From positions 11,480,175 through 11,544,174 of the forward strand of contig NC_087078.1 in NCBI RefSeq assembly GCF_026151205.1: 64,000 nt of DNA. Reading direction: 5' to 3'. The position numbers and the translations under genes are program-made. Numbering within the stretch: the stretch's first letter is position 1; every line of letters begins with the position of its first letter. Below, one piece after another: positions 21,201-36,200 of this stretch. Source of the stretch: Bolinopsis microptera. Its lineage: Eukaryota > Ctenophora > Tentaculata > Lobata > Bolinopsidae. A model generated the notes under the pieces. It was not told where the DNA came from. It was given only the letters and a program-made list of their open reading frames with translations, and did not search any database.

Positions 21201-24200
21201 CAGTTAACTCAAAAAAAAGTTTTTCTCATATTTTTATAGATTGTGACAAATAGCAAACTGAGCAACGAGTCGAAATTCCTAAATCTCTAACTGCTCTCTA
21301 ACGCGTGTAAATAGCGTTTGTATTATTTTGGCGATGACGTCATAAAGTCCCTTGCGCGCGCAGAAGAGCTCGTGAGACTGTATTTTACAGGTAGAAAATG
21401 GACATAATACACTGTTTTTTCCCCAAATAATGCTCATTCGACCACAAATAGAGGAATAAATTTAATTGTCAGCGGAAAACATTATGGGTGATGAGTCGGG
21501 GGGGGGGGGGGGGGGGGGGGAATCATATGGTCAGAATCGTACGTGACGTTGGGTGGGTGGGTCATATTTTCTTCCAAAACGCAGTTAGTATTCTTGTACT
21601 AAGTGGTGGGTCTGCTGCTCATTTCCCAGAAAAACAGTTAGTATATGGTACTAAGGGGTTCATTTTTGGGTGTCCAACCCAAAAAAAAACCATGTTACCT
21701 CAAATTACAATTTTGGGAATGGGTTTTATGGTTTTTTTTGCTTTTTTGGGTCTTTTGTAATTTTAAAATTTTTTTTGTAACTTTTTATCTAATTCGACTA
21801 CATTAAAAACAAAACCCCTATACTAAATAGTGGGTATATATTGCCCATTTCCAATGTTTAATGACCTGTTCAAAGCAATTTGTGGGTGGGTATCTTATTT
21901 TATATACCCAGACTCGGTTAGTACCGTGATTTCTGATTTCTCAACAGTTAGTACTGCAAAAGCCGGCAAAAGGGGTGGGTGTCCTGAATATTATCCGAAA
22001 AAGCAGTTAGTACCGTGAAGGGGGTGGGTGGGTCCTTTTTGTTAAGTCCAAAACTGCACTTAGTCGACGTCACGTACGGCACTTAGTACCTGATCTCCCC
22101 CCCCCCCCCCCCCCCCCCGGTGAGTAAAAAGTGGCGGTAATTTTGTGTAAGTCTGATTGAACTATATAAGTGAACTCCGGAACTCACTTTAAATGTCAAC
22201 TCCCTTAAGTCAATAACATAACCTGGCACGTCTAAATCATTATACCTCAACGGTCATAATGTACAGGCAATACTGTAGGGATACTGAAGGGAAAGGAAGC
22301 AGTTCTAACGAGCTCTTCTCAAACACAAGGATATAACTTGTGAACTCGGCTAGTATATATGAAACATTTGTCATGGAGTTGTAGAGGGAGTTATGTGCCT
22401 CGCCGGGCTAAAGTAGTGGATGACCTTGCTGTACAGTGTACGGCAAGTTAAACAAGGATCTGAAACTACTAGGTTCCGTACAGACTCAACTCTGCACCCG
22501 TGTCAATATGTTCATTATATGCAAGCCTCTTGATTTATTTTAAAATATCAAAGCGTTTAGAACTTGAACACTGCCACTTACAATTTAGGCTATACAGATA
22601 CTTTCACCATTATTAAATAATAGGGGTCAATTTGAGCTAGCTTGATTGTACTTAAATTTAATGGCCATTATTATAATGTACTTGTACGTGGTTCCTGTTC
22701 CAGGCGCCTTTACTGATCGTTTCTCGTTAGACTATTACCTGTCTAGCCTGGGGATTAAACTGACATCAGAAATTAAAGATCATGATCGTTCAAATCACCA
22801 GGTTGAAGACAGTATTGTGTAAATTTAGTTATATTTTATACAATATCTTTGTCGCATAGTAGCGGGGACCGGGGTAGTAAATACGGTGTTTCGTTTCGTT
22901 TCGTATGTGGTGCAAAAGATGTTCTTTGGTTTGTTTATGTTCTTTTTAACGTTTTCGTAATGTGTTTTTTGTACCAGTCTTACAACCTCGCTCAGGCCAT
23001 AATCGTGCACGGCGGTGCAGTGTGCACCTATCATCCCATCTAATTATATAGAATCATCGTTGAGAAGACTATATAATATAGTCTTCTCAACGATGACTCG
23101 TCTCAGGTTTTATGTTTTAGGGCAGCATTCCCCTTCAGATCAGGGCACTGTCTTGAAGTCTTGAGACTTGCCGACTATTATAATATAATAATGCCTTCGG
23201 CTCTTCGGGTTCCGCTTGATAATTCCCGACAGCTTGCTGGAGGGAATTTGCGGCCCGAAGAACCGGAGGTATTATGTATTATAATATTTTCCGGTTCCGA
23301 TTAGGAAGGGGTGTAATCCGATACGTGCGCATGATACAATATAGTGTCTAATATATAGAACGCCAGTGTTATTTGTTTTACAACTTGCCGCCAGCCAGTC
23401 TGAGGTCTATGCTGATAATACTTTCGCTTCCCTTGCGGGATATATCGGCAAATTATCAGCTCTCAGTGTCCGAGACTTTTAGTGGATATAATTCCCGGAA
23501 GGTATTATAACTAGCAGGAACCCGTCTACCCTAAAGTGGTGTCAAGACTCGAGAGAATAAAATAATTATTACCTATTTAATTCGCGTTTTTGCCACCACT
23601 TGGGAGTCCAAATTTTGAGCACTAAAATTCTTATTCCTTGGCCAATTTTTAATTTTTTCATGCTGATTTGAAGGCCATTAAAGCATTTGACCCAGTCAAA
23701 AAAGTTTCAGTTGTATATCTTTTACGGTTTTTGCGGAAAGTCGCGTTAAAGTTGATGCCCTGGTGTCAGTAAAATGGCACGGATATATCCACATATGTAT
23801 ATATATATCGTCTCGCTTTATATATAGTAAGATAACGGACTATGAAATGAAATGAAATGAAATAGAGCATTTATATCCCGCTTATATCAACAACCAATAT
23901 TATTAAAATTAAAAAAAAAAAATTGCCGACTTCAAAGCGGCTGGCGTGGTGACAAAAGTGATAATTTAAACTCCAGAATGCATGTATGTAAATTACCAGT
24001 AAGTGTAAGAGTTCATATATAAAATGGCCAAAAAATATGTAATATCTATTTTATTGAATAAGAAAATATAAACAATTATATCTCACTCATCTCTCTCACA
24101 AATTTTACCAGTCCTGATAAAATAACGTTTATTAGGATTTTCCGTGACCTTCCTCTTCAAATCTAGAACCAACTGTCTATGTACTTCACGCTCCTCCGGC

Positions 24201-27200
24201 GACCGATCCGGTGAAATAAAGACAGTTTTGAAACACTGAGACAGTCTGAGTTCTTTAGCTTTAATCAGTACCTGATGAACGGTACTAGAGCTTCCAAATG
24301 ATACTTTGACAGCTCTATTTTTTTCAGCAGCTTTATTCCCAATTCGAGCAGCTTCAAAGCGTGGCTTCTCTGCCATTTGTTCAAACACATCGCAAATTTA
24401 ATCCCCAAGTTTCTCTCCTGCTTCCTCCTTTAGACCAAAAATCAAAACATTTCTGCTGCGATCCTCTTCAGCTACCACATTCTGAACTACTTTCTTCAAG
24501 TTCTCTGCTGTGAAAGTGGATGCAGAGCTGGGGGGATGTTTTGACACAGCAGCACTGTAAGACTTAATCTCAGCTTGAACAGTATTTTCTACAGCGGTTT
24601 TAACAGTTCTCTGGACTGATTCTAGATCTTTAGTCTTAATGTCCAAGAGTTCCCCTTGCAAATGAATAACTGATTTCTGAGCATTAATCATGTCACTTTT
24701 CATTTCCTCTAGTTTTGTTGTCGCTGTTAGAAAAACTTCCTTATATGCAAAGCTAATCTGAAATGCATCAAAAAGGTGCTTTACTAAAACGTCCTTGTTT
24801 GGTTTCTTGAACTTGTCTAATGTAAAATGACTATCTTCATCACAGTTTATTGTCTTCATCACTTTCTCAATCCAATGACCAAGATTATTAAAAAAATAAA
24901 AATAAAAAACTTATAAAATTTTTAAAAAGAACCTCAAAAAACCTTATAGACCTTGAAAACAGTGCCACTTACCCTTGCCCGTGAAGGAACAGTCACTGAC
25001 TGTTCTGATTAAAAACCCCGATTTACAATTACCGCACCCAATTTTTTTTCCGAAAAAGGTGACTTTATTTCCGAGAAAGCGAGAAGTTAATAGAAAACGT
25101 TTTTAAAGTTATCATTATCTTGAAATTTGATACAAGCCGGTTAAGTTAAGATATTGATAAAGTTATTGAACAGTTTTTTTCTCCGATTGTTTAGCAACAG
25201 CATCTGGGCCACTAAGTCTCACTTTTGTACGATAGTTCTAGACTTTTTCGTTTAAAGGATTATGCTTATCAGTATAAGGATATGATTTCACTACTAAGAT
25301 ATATAATATATTGTATACGTAGATTGAATTCATGACACGTGATTCCTTACAGTAGTGCTTATATAATACAGGACTCAAGACAAGCTTGTAAGCTCGTTTC
25401 AAGGTGAGCTTGATAGCTTGTGCTTGTGCTTGTGCTCATCACTTCGTGTTCTCTGCAGTCTGCATGTTATCGTTTAACGCCTTAGTTACTCGATGTTTGA
25501 CAGTATTTTTTTAATGACAGCGCGATTGTGTTTGACAAGGATTGGTCGGTGCAACAGGTGAATACGTGATCTGTATAAGCCCATACATTTCAAAACTTAA
25601 TCTGGAGATAGTAGATACCTTAGCGTTTGCAGAGAACACTTTATTTAAACGTACCTTACCTCTGACGTGTCTTATCTTAAAAAGAAGGCCAGAAAAATAG
25701 GAGATCTTTTAAAAGAGCCTGTACTTGGGATTTCTGATTTTTGCATAATATATTTTTGATATGATAATAAGCAAATTATTAATAGTATCGTCGTCATGGC
25801 TATAGTCTGGTATTCACGATTAGGAATTATTATTGGATTTCCAGAGCTGGTCCGTAGCTTAAATTCGGCAGAAATTGAGATCATGACGAGGGGTCAGCCG
25901 GTGCACGAGGAGAGAAGTAAACAATCAGGTACAAGTTTAGGCTGTGTTCCAGCTGATCCTGGTCGTTTACTTGTGTTATCTTAGCGATTTTACGTTGAAT
26001 TTACGGGTAATATTACTCGTACATACCTTATCCTGCGTTTATCTAATTACAGCTCAATCTTTGCAATGTTTACTGAAATAATAGCCCAAAAATTTTAGTA
26101 TTTCCCTATCTGTGTGCACTCATATTTTCCCCCAGCTCGAACTATTGGAAGTTTGGTTGTATCCGGACGAGGAGGACCCATTGATGCGAGCAGGGTTTCC
26201 ATGCCCAATATTGAATTTCTCAAACATGCCTAAAATACCTTAGTACATATTATTATGATTGCTATTTTTGGCTTATAACTTTGAAAAGTTGATATTCGCG
26301 AACAAGGACCGATTTGAAATTCCGTACCTTTTTAAATTTCATGTATTTTTAATATCAAATAACGGAGTAGTTCGCTGTTTATTAGTCTCATGATTGAAAT
26401 ACTGATATCTGGATATTATCCGGTTGGAAGAGACAAGGACAAGTGAAACAAGGAAGTTAGGAGTAAGGGCAAATTTTCGGCGTCAACGCCATCTTCAGGC
26501 TGAAATTGTTATTAATGTTAGTATATAATAAATGCTTCTATACTAGTTAAAATGCTAAATTGAAATTACACACACTGAATACAGGTTACATCAAATGGTA
26601 TTATACATTATATTGAAAATAGTGATGAACACACGTTTTACACTCTGTCCAAGTACATAATATCTACTGAACATAAGGGTTGTGTGCTATTTGTTTAAAT
26701 TTGTCTTTGAATATGTTGTAAAAGAAATCCCTTAAGCTTCTCGCACTCTTCTTTGTTATTGATACTAGGTTTAAATAAATTAATGTAGTAAGCTTCTGTC
26801 ACTTTACGTTTAATGGTGCTATATAAGTTAATTTCTAAAATATCGAAGGAAATATCTGGTTCTAAGTTATTGTGAAACTCTGAATAATGAGCAGCCAACG
26901 CATTATCAGGATAGGTTAAAGGCCTGTTGACTGCTCTTCGATGCTCTGCAAATCTATCGTGTGCTGTTCTACTCGTTTCCCCTATATATAGCTCTTGACA
27001 TAATTTACACGTAACTTTGTATATGACACATTTTGGTTTGCAGTCGTGATTTGTTGTGATGAATGGACATATGATACAGTTTGGTTTTGGTTTCAATGTA
27101 ATGTATAATACCATTTGATGTAACCTGTATTCAGTGTGTGTAATTACAATTTAGCATTTTAACTAGTATAGAAGCATTTATTATATACTAACATTTATAA

Positions 27201-30200
27201 CAATTTTAGCCTGAAGATGGCGTTGACGCCGAAAATTCGCCCTTACTCCTAACTTCCTTGTTTCACTTGTCCTTGTCTCTTCCAACCGGATAATATCCAG
27301 ATATCAGTATTTTTAATATATCATGTATGCAGGAATAAAACAACATAGAGCATTAGAATAATACTTATAGATTATTTTATACGAAAATAATTAAAAAAAT
27401 AATTAAACTAACATCTTGCGAAAAAAGTAGAGTTATATCGACGAACACTGCCAACAACAGTTTTTTACGGATATTTGTTTTCTATTGCTTAATAACATCT
27501 GCATTCTGCATAAGTACAGGTTGAGGTAATGGTAATTAGTATAATGGTTTAAGAATTCCATCACGCTTTTCTGATTGGCTTAAGGTAACACTGCACGTAC
27601 ATTGTACATTGACGCGTGCATTATGCATTGAGTCAATTCCGACATGTTTTAATAGTTAATACAATATTGAACCAAGGCTATCAGTTTTGTGAGTTGATCA
27701 TGCCATTCGAGTGTCCTGATCATCTTGAGTAATTTGTAGCCATTTGGCCTATGGCCATCTGCCATAAACCATAATTTATTCATTGGAAAGCATAACGGCC
27801 TCTATATTACTATTAAGAACTGAGAATTATCGGTATTACGAGTTCGACTATACATTTCGTGTCTGCAGACTTCTTGTGGTATATTCAATGCCCATTAGAC
27901 GGCATGCCTTAGAAAGCTTAGCGTCGTCGATTAGGCCCCATACATTAATCGAACCATGGATATATTTAACAACCATTCATTTCCATAATCGTTCAATTTA
28001 TCTCTTTACGTCTGGACGCCGAGGAAAAGAAAATGAGCAATACACTGAATGATCCCTGGTGTTGTCTGAGCTGTGTCTAATTGGTCGGGGACCAATCCTT
28101 GATAAGAATAGCTCCAGGGGCTCAGGCACTGGCAGTAGCCCGGGTAATTGTGCTCACGAACACGCTCCCTTTGCGTGTGTGAATTCTTCTCTTTGCAAAG
28201 GAACTCCATTGTTCCTGCTGATTGATGAAGGCATTTTTACCTTTCGATCGTCGACTCTTCTCGTACGCTGCTCACTGCTCAGCTCCCTCCTGAGTCCTGC
28301 ATGATAAAAACACCCTAGTTGCACCATGTGTAATGTGTATTCAGACACCTAGAGGCTAAACTTTGGTGTGCTACTCCACTATTTCCATTTTTCAGACACG
28401 GTTGTAAAATCTTGACGTGCTACTACTCTTTCTTCAGACCCAGTATAATAATGTTAGCAAGGTCAAAGTTAAGCTACTGCAGTAGCTTTACTCAGTTAAC
28501 ATTGGGGTAGGGGGGCCGGGGCAACCCCATCCATGTCCATGCCAATTTGACCAACATTTGAGGAATAGATGGGCAAACTGGGCATCAATTATTTAAATTT
28601 TCAAAATCGAAAAATAAATATTTCTGATACCATACTCTTACTCCAATTCAAGGTTTACCTGTCTTTAATGCGATCCAATTTAACCAAAATTTGAGGAATA
28701 AATGGCATGGCATTGGCCGGTCCACCCCCCTCCAACGATACACGGAGACTATCGTCATTCTATTATTTGAAACTAACCCACAGGTACACCATCATCATCA
28801 ATTCTGAGCGCTAATTTATATTGCACAACACACACACACAGACCCGACCACACAGGCTATGTGCCTAACAGAGCGGCAAAGTGGTTCCGCGGAAGACTTT
28901 CTGTAAGAGCGCTGTATCTAGCTGTGTATTTCCAGATAGAAAGGAAGTGCTCAACAGCATTATTCAGGATCTCATAGTGGAGAGTAATAGCGCTCTGTTA
29001 CTCTGTCCGCTGCAATTGTTCGGTGTGCCTGCGCTTTTAGTTTAGTGCAAAATCCGATGTGGCTCAGCTTTGTTATGTAGTGTATTTATAGAGGGTTTTT
29101 AATAGAGTGGTTAATTACAGTAGCGTTGAGAATACATTAATTATTCAAGGATCATTTTACATGAGCAACACGCACGTGCTTAGTTATTTCTTGTATTTGA
29201 CCTAAATAGACTTTAAACTAATTTATCAAAGCTCAATTTTTAGTTTGTTCTTTGATTTCGATTCTAAGGAACCACTGATTTTATTTCGACCCATTATCTT
29301 TATAGATGAATGTTGGGAAATTAGCTATGGCCTATTTACGGCCACTATAAATAGCCTCGAGACGCTCTTTGTATGGCCACGATACGGTCGTATAAAGGCA
29401 ACAGCTAATGGCCCAATTCCACGGTATCACTGTGTATGTGAAACCATTTACAATACATAACGAAGGGTCGCTAAGCTAATGAGAAGGTGATGCATGATGA
29501 TAGTGACTCAGCATAAGTAGGCAATGTTTGGTTCAGCAGATCGCGAGTCTAAGTACACGCAGTTCTCGGTATTACAGTATTACTATTTACTATTACCAGT
29601 GCGTGCTTTTAATTACTCACTACCACCTTGTTTGTTTGCATATTCGTAATTAATTGTTAGGTCTCGATAATTTACCGAATATAACTATAAAAATTTAGGG
29701 GTTGACCTTTTGTTAGTCAGCGACTACTTCGAATAGACGTTTGATTTTGATAAAACTATCACGAAGTTTTGAACCTAGAAACACTAATTTTACACGGATG
29801 CACTGTGTACCCCTTACAGCTCTACCATCACGTGTTAGATTAAGAGATAATCAAAGCTCAAAGGCTAACTTGCACGCCTGCACGGTTACCACGCGACGCA
29901 AAATTTTTCAATTAGATATCTATTCTGTTATTCTTCCACAGAATTCCGAAATTCGAATGTAGACAAATTTCAAAAATTTGGTCCCTCCGTCTTAATTTTG
30001 AAATGGTAGAATGTTGACCATTACCTGAACGCTAAAATAGCGCTGGCAGTACCGATCTTTCAAAACCTGAAAGCAAAAGCAATATTCCCAACCATACACG
30101 GCCACGGGTTAGGTTAGGGCTTAATGGATAATTAATTGCACAAGAGGGAAGCTTCTAAATTACATTGTTAAACTCGATTAAGAGCAAGAAACTTTCTAGA

Positions 30201-33200
30201 TGAGACTGTACCTGCTGTTGCCTAGCAACACGCAGGGGAACACTGGCTAATTTGGGACCAGCCGTGTTATTTTCAGATTTTAGTCTCGTTTTAGCAAGAT
30301 TTAATGAGTTATTAAATTTAATAACAGCAATGTAGTTATCCGCTCATTGAAACTGATCGGACCCGCTGAGGGTGTGTTTCAGACATTGATCAGCTGATCC
30401 AGCAGCCGGGCGGAGATGATAAGATTTGAAATGATCCAGAACAATCTGGGATTGTATTCGCCCCTGACTTAATTTTACATAATATACCGTATGAGATCAC
30501 CGCTGGATGACGCAACTTGTAAATATTTATATTAAAGGGACAATAGGAGCTAAATAGTCGAAAACAGAAATTTTAAGTGACTGCGCGGCTCTCCCATGGG
30601 CCGCACATTAAATCATCATCACAGATGGCTGCTCCTTTATAATCCACCTCAGTTCACTTTTAAGAGTGTTATTTCTTTATTGTTTCTTGCCGTGTGTTTA
30701 CTGTTTAGTCATCTCTAAATTGCTTCAGTAAAAGTAATTGTCACCAGTGGTTTTGCTTTTCGGTACCAGACCTCATCAGGATTCAGGATGTGGTCATGAT
30801 AGTACAGTGTCATGATAGTACAGTGTCATGATAGTACAGTGTCGTGATAGTACAGTGTCGTGATAGTACAGTGTCGTGATAGTACAGTGTCATGATAGTA
30901 CAGTGTCGTGATAGTACAGTGTCATGATAGTACAGTGTCGTGATAGTACAGTGTCATGATAGTACAGTGTCGTGATAGTACAGTGTCGTGATAGTACAGT
31001 GTCATGATAGTAAAGTATGATAGTACAATGTCGTGATAGTACAGTGTCGTGATAGTACAGTGTCGTGATAGTACAGTGTCATGATAGTACAGTGTCGTGA
31101 TAGTACAGTGTCATGATAGTACAGTGTCGTGATAGTACAGTGTCGTGATAGTACAGTGTCGTGATAGTACAGTGTCGTGATAGTACAGTGTCGTGATAGT
31201 ACAGTGTCATTATAGTACAGTGTCATGATAGTACAGTGTCATGATAGTGCAGTGTCGTGATAGTACAGTGTCATTATAGTACAGTGTCATGATAGTACAG
31301 TGTCGTGATAGTACAGAGTCGTGATAGTACAGTGTCGTGATAGTACAGTGTCGTGATAGTACAGTGTCATTATAGTACAGTGTCATTATAGTACAGTGTC
31401 ATGATAGTGCAGTGTCGTGATAGTACAGTGTCATTATAGTACAGTGTCATGATAGTACAGTGTCGTGATAGTACAGTGTCGTGATAGTACAGTGTCATTA
31501 TAGTACAGTGTCATGATAGTACAGTGTCATTATAGTACAGTGTCGTGATAGTACAGTGTCATGATAGTACAGTGTCGTGATAGTACAGTGTCGTGATAGT
31601 ACAGTGTCATTATAGTACAGTGTCATTATAGTACAGTGTCATGATAGGTACCAGACCTCATCAGGATTCAGGATGTGGTCATGATAGTACAGTGTCATGA
31701 TAGTACAGTGTCATGATAGTACAGTGTCGTGATAGTACAGTGTCGTGATAGTACAGTGTCATTATAGTACAGTGTCATGATAGTACAGTGTCGTGATAGT
31801 ACAGTGTCATTATAGTACAGTGTCATGATAGTACAGTGTCGTGATAGTACAGTGTCGTGAGATGTCAGTTTGTTGATTCGCACGCCACTTTATAACTGCA
31901 GTGATCGCACGATCTGATCTCATACGACACACATTATAGATGACATGCAAATTTTATAGAATTACTCTGAATTGCACGATTCTTGTGGACACATTGTTAA
32001 AAACTCTCCTTAAAGACTTAGTACGCGTCACGCGACACATATTGTACAATTTATTCATTGTGTCTCAGAAACACGCAGATCATACAGTTCTCCAGAACAC
32101 CGCTGCGAGTGGTGCGTGACTTGAGAACGTGACCAGTTTTTATTATAACCCAATTCAACGAGAATTCTTGCATATATCCCAGGCGCGTACAATACCCAGC
32201 CCAGTATACAATAACACATGTATATTCTACACAGGTTGACATGGCAATGATGAAGATGGCAATTAACCGGAAGGTGGTTGGCTACAGCCCACACTGGGAA
32301 CATACAGTTCGGAGCACACAACAGCACAGGAAGGATTCCTCAGAAAACCTCAACTCGTGGGAAGGTACGTGACACACGTGGGGCGGTAGATGCTGCTCTA
32401 TAATAAGTAGTCAGCCTATATCTCTCTATTACTACTACGATTGTAGACGTTGTTATTCTTATCGTTATATTCATTATTATTATTTGTCTTTGGTAGTGCT
32501 TACAGCTGACGTAGAGAGGCGGTAAATGCGTTGTACTCTAGGGTATAGAGTATAGACTAGGCTTTAGTTTGGGTTCGTAATATGGTAATAAAATTATTTT
32601 GCTCTGCGAAGGGAACATATGATTAGTGTCAATTCTGTCGATGAGTAGAGACATATGGGCGTGTCTTGAGTTCCCAATTCTACCAATACATCGGGTATGA
32701 TAATTACATATGATTATTATGTCGTTGGAATAATAAATCATTAATATATGTAATATGTATAGTCATTTTAAATACTGCCAATTTAAGCAGATTTTAAAAC
32801 AGGTACAGTAAATCAGAGTTGCAGACAATTTTCCCAGAAATTGTCCAGGTCTTCAATCAATTTGGGTCTGGACCTTAGGACGGTCTGACGTTTACCTCCC
32901 ATCTTCAGTTATATAGTGGTAGCCGAATATACATGAACCGAACATAATATATAATAGTAGATTACCTATTCTATAACTTTGTATATAATGATAATAAGGT
33001 AACTTGTGGTTGTATGATACTACTATAATATAATAAAATACCTTACGGACAAAGGGCGTTGCTCTGTCACAAAGGTATTCAAGTCCCCTACATCGTACAA
33101 TACATAATAACATGTTCCTACTCAAGTCAAGTTTACTACGCGATCTATTAAACAGTAGTCTAATAGTAACACACGCTGACGTAACACACGCTGAGGCATA

Positions 33201-36200
33201 ATTATAATAAATGTACAAAGAGGAAATATTTGTTTTGACACGTGGTAGAGACTCTGAGTCTATGCTGGACGCAGATTGGTCAGCCACTGTCACGTGTCTG
33301 AAAAACCTGATTCATGTAACTCCACCGGTCTAATACAGTAATACATGCTATGTAATCCCCGATGGCCGATATGTACAAAGAGAAAATAATATAGCTGATG
33401 TTATAGTCGGCCACTGTTACTTAGTCTCATGATGAATATCTGATTGTCTCTTCTTTTAAAGACACTGTGAGAAAGATCTATTAACACATCTTTTTTTAAT
33501 AGGTCAAAACAACAACAAAACAAGAAATTCCAACGACAACAACTTGACTTATAGACAGTATATATGATAAGTACAATGGGCGATTATAAGCGTGTGATGC
33601 AGACATGTGGTTTGTAAAGAAACGTTCAAAGAAACCGTCATTGCAACATCTGTAACAAATTCAATAGACACTATTATAAAGTGCAGCTGTTCATAAAATG
33701 TGTAAATAATTGTACGGATATGGCTGGTTAGTTTGCAAACAGAATTTTCAAGCAGACAAAGTGAGTCGGAATACGGATCTGTTTATAAAGATTATTTTAA
33801 CTCTCATTAAAACTTAAAACTTATTAAAACTTGCTGAATATGACACACCCTTTCTAACATCTTCATTCAGCCATGACATCAGCACAGTAACTTATTAAAC
33901 GAAGGGATAAATGTAATGAATATTTTGGTACTACCTTTATAATGCCGTCATACACTACAAATTACTACAAATGAGGTTGGAAATACGATATTTTGGTGAA
34001 CTAGGACGATTCAATTCTCCGGAATCTGGAAATTCGCAAGTTAGCGCAATTTTGACACATATTTATAAGTCTATTGGTGATTACGGACGAGGACAGGGTC
34101 TTCACTCTAATATGGCTAAATCTGGCCTATGTAGAATAAAATTAAATACGTGAACGATCGCTGAAACATTAATTATTTGCATCTTTTGCAATCAGATCAA
34201 AATAGTTAATTCCGTTTTGCAAGATTGACACGTTGATAATAGTCTCAATATCTGGCCGTCCTCTCGAATATTTTTGGAGATTTGAAGTGTTTTGATAGGA
34301 AATATTCAGAAGAGCATTATAATAATGAGAGCATACTTTAAAATGAGAACATTTTGTGTTGTGCTACGCGTTTATGATAACATGTTGTTTTTAGCTTCGT
34401 TTATTTTTAAGGTCTCTTCTTAAAAAGGCGATAACATTGATTGTGTTACAAACCTTTTATACCTATTATATATTCCCAGGTTGATGAAATCACCACAGCA
34501 ATCTCTAAAAAACTTTGGAAACTGTCCAAAAAATTACCTCATTTTGTAGCCAAATCCAGCTCCCAAATCATAAATGGAGTTGAATTATCGCGTTTTTTTT
34601 CTAAGTTGTAGAAAAAGGTTAAATTGAGGAAGGTGTGATTTCGGAATTTTGATTTGTGCGTAAATTTGTCTTCAATGAACGTTATCTTAGCTTAATTTTA
34701 CCCTGTCGAATGTCGATGCTTAGCAACAAATACTTAACTTGTTTCATCGCTTTAAACTACGGCATATCTACCACTTTTTAATCTATTTTATCAGATTTTA
34801 TCTGTTCATAACTTTGTCGAAAGTGATTAATATCATGAAATATTAATAAATTCGTTATCATTACACGGAGGATTAAGCTCCCCCTGTTTCTCAAAGGTTA
34901 TAGTTGAATTAATGATATTGCTGATTGAAGATCTCCTCAAACACAGCTCTGTGGTTTGACCAGCAGGTTTCTAGCTGTTAATAAAGGTAATAAATTGATA
35001 TATTCCAGACATTTTCTCTCACCAAACAGTTGAGAATTACAGTTTATAACTGTAGACATTCTTAGAAATGGCGATTTAAAGTCTGTGGTACTTTTTCTCG
35101 TGGTCGAGGACAATTATCTTACAAGTATATACGTCAATGACTAAGATTCTTAAATGGATGAGGGAAACTAGCATACTTAAGCTCGGCATTTGCAGACTCA
35201 TAAAAATCCTTCCACGTCCCACGAGTTTCTATTGGGTATTACTGTGGTTATACTGTGGCCTATCGGTAAACCTTAAATCCAACGAATTGCAGATTAAAAA
35301 GAAAACGAGGTTAGGCAATAAGATTTAAAAACTTAAAATTTAACGGAATCAAAATTTTACTTTTATATGATTTACCCCCATTCCGACCACATTATACTCA
35401 CATATATAACGGTATAATAAGGTTAATGTTACTTGTAATCTCTTCTGTCATGTATTATGCCGATTACGTAGCAGTTGTAGTCTCGAACATTCTGTTTGAA
35501 CAAACTCGCAGGGACTAACCATATTTTGTTGTTTCCTATTAAGCAACTTTTCATTATATCCCTTTTTCAAACGGAATTTGCTTTGACAGGGTGCTGTGGA
35601 CAGAGGTGACTTTGTCAAAGTGGTCGATCCAAAAATCCAAATTGCAATAGTCCAATATGATAACCTGAATAAAATTGTTTCTTGGCAATTTGGATCGACT
35701 GGAGAGTACCCTCACTCCACAGACCTTATTCCTTGATCACGTGACACGTATCTTCTGGAATATTTTTACTAACTTTCTTGCATCTCAATAAACTTACGGC
35801 AACGTCCGAACCAGAAGTGTCGAAACTAGTTAAAAAAAGTTTATCAGGCTTATTTACCAAATAATATACGGTGGAACACCCAGGCATGGCACACCTACTT
35901 TCTACGAATTCAAGATTCTGACTTTCCGGTTTATCTATTCATTCACATTCTAGACAAGAAATTCTATCGAAATTTCTGTAGAAACCTACCGGTCGCAATT
36001 TCAAAGAGGTAAGTCTAAAGAACCCGAAAGTTACATATTTGTGCAACTTTCGGGTTTAATTGTAAGTTTAATGATGACTTAATCATAAGTCCCCAGCCGC
36101 AAGTACGTCTTATCATTGTCGCATAAACAAACAAGTATGTTTCTAATAGGATAATATGTTAAATTTTACTCGAATTTAGGAATATTAATTCCTTTCCTGG

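Noticed and set aside
21488-21760. 90-codon Gly-rich ORF
   Set aside because: It begins in the G-run of a transposon end and is low-complexity; the GTG/GGG-rich frame carries no motif.
28006-28348. ORFs on both strands around a GC-richer segment
   Set aside because: They overlap each other in opposite directions and show no splice context or domain.
31002-31883. ORFs of 62-74 codons with a repeating HDTVLSRHCTI-type peptide
   Set aside because: They are read straight through the 16-bp minisatellite, which keeps all frames open for lack of stops; no gene signal.
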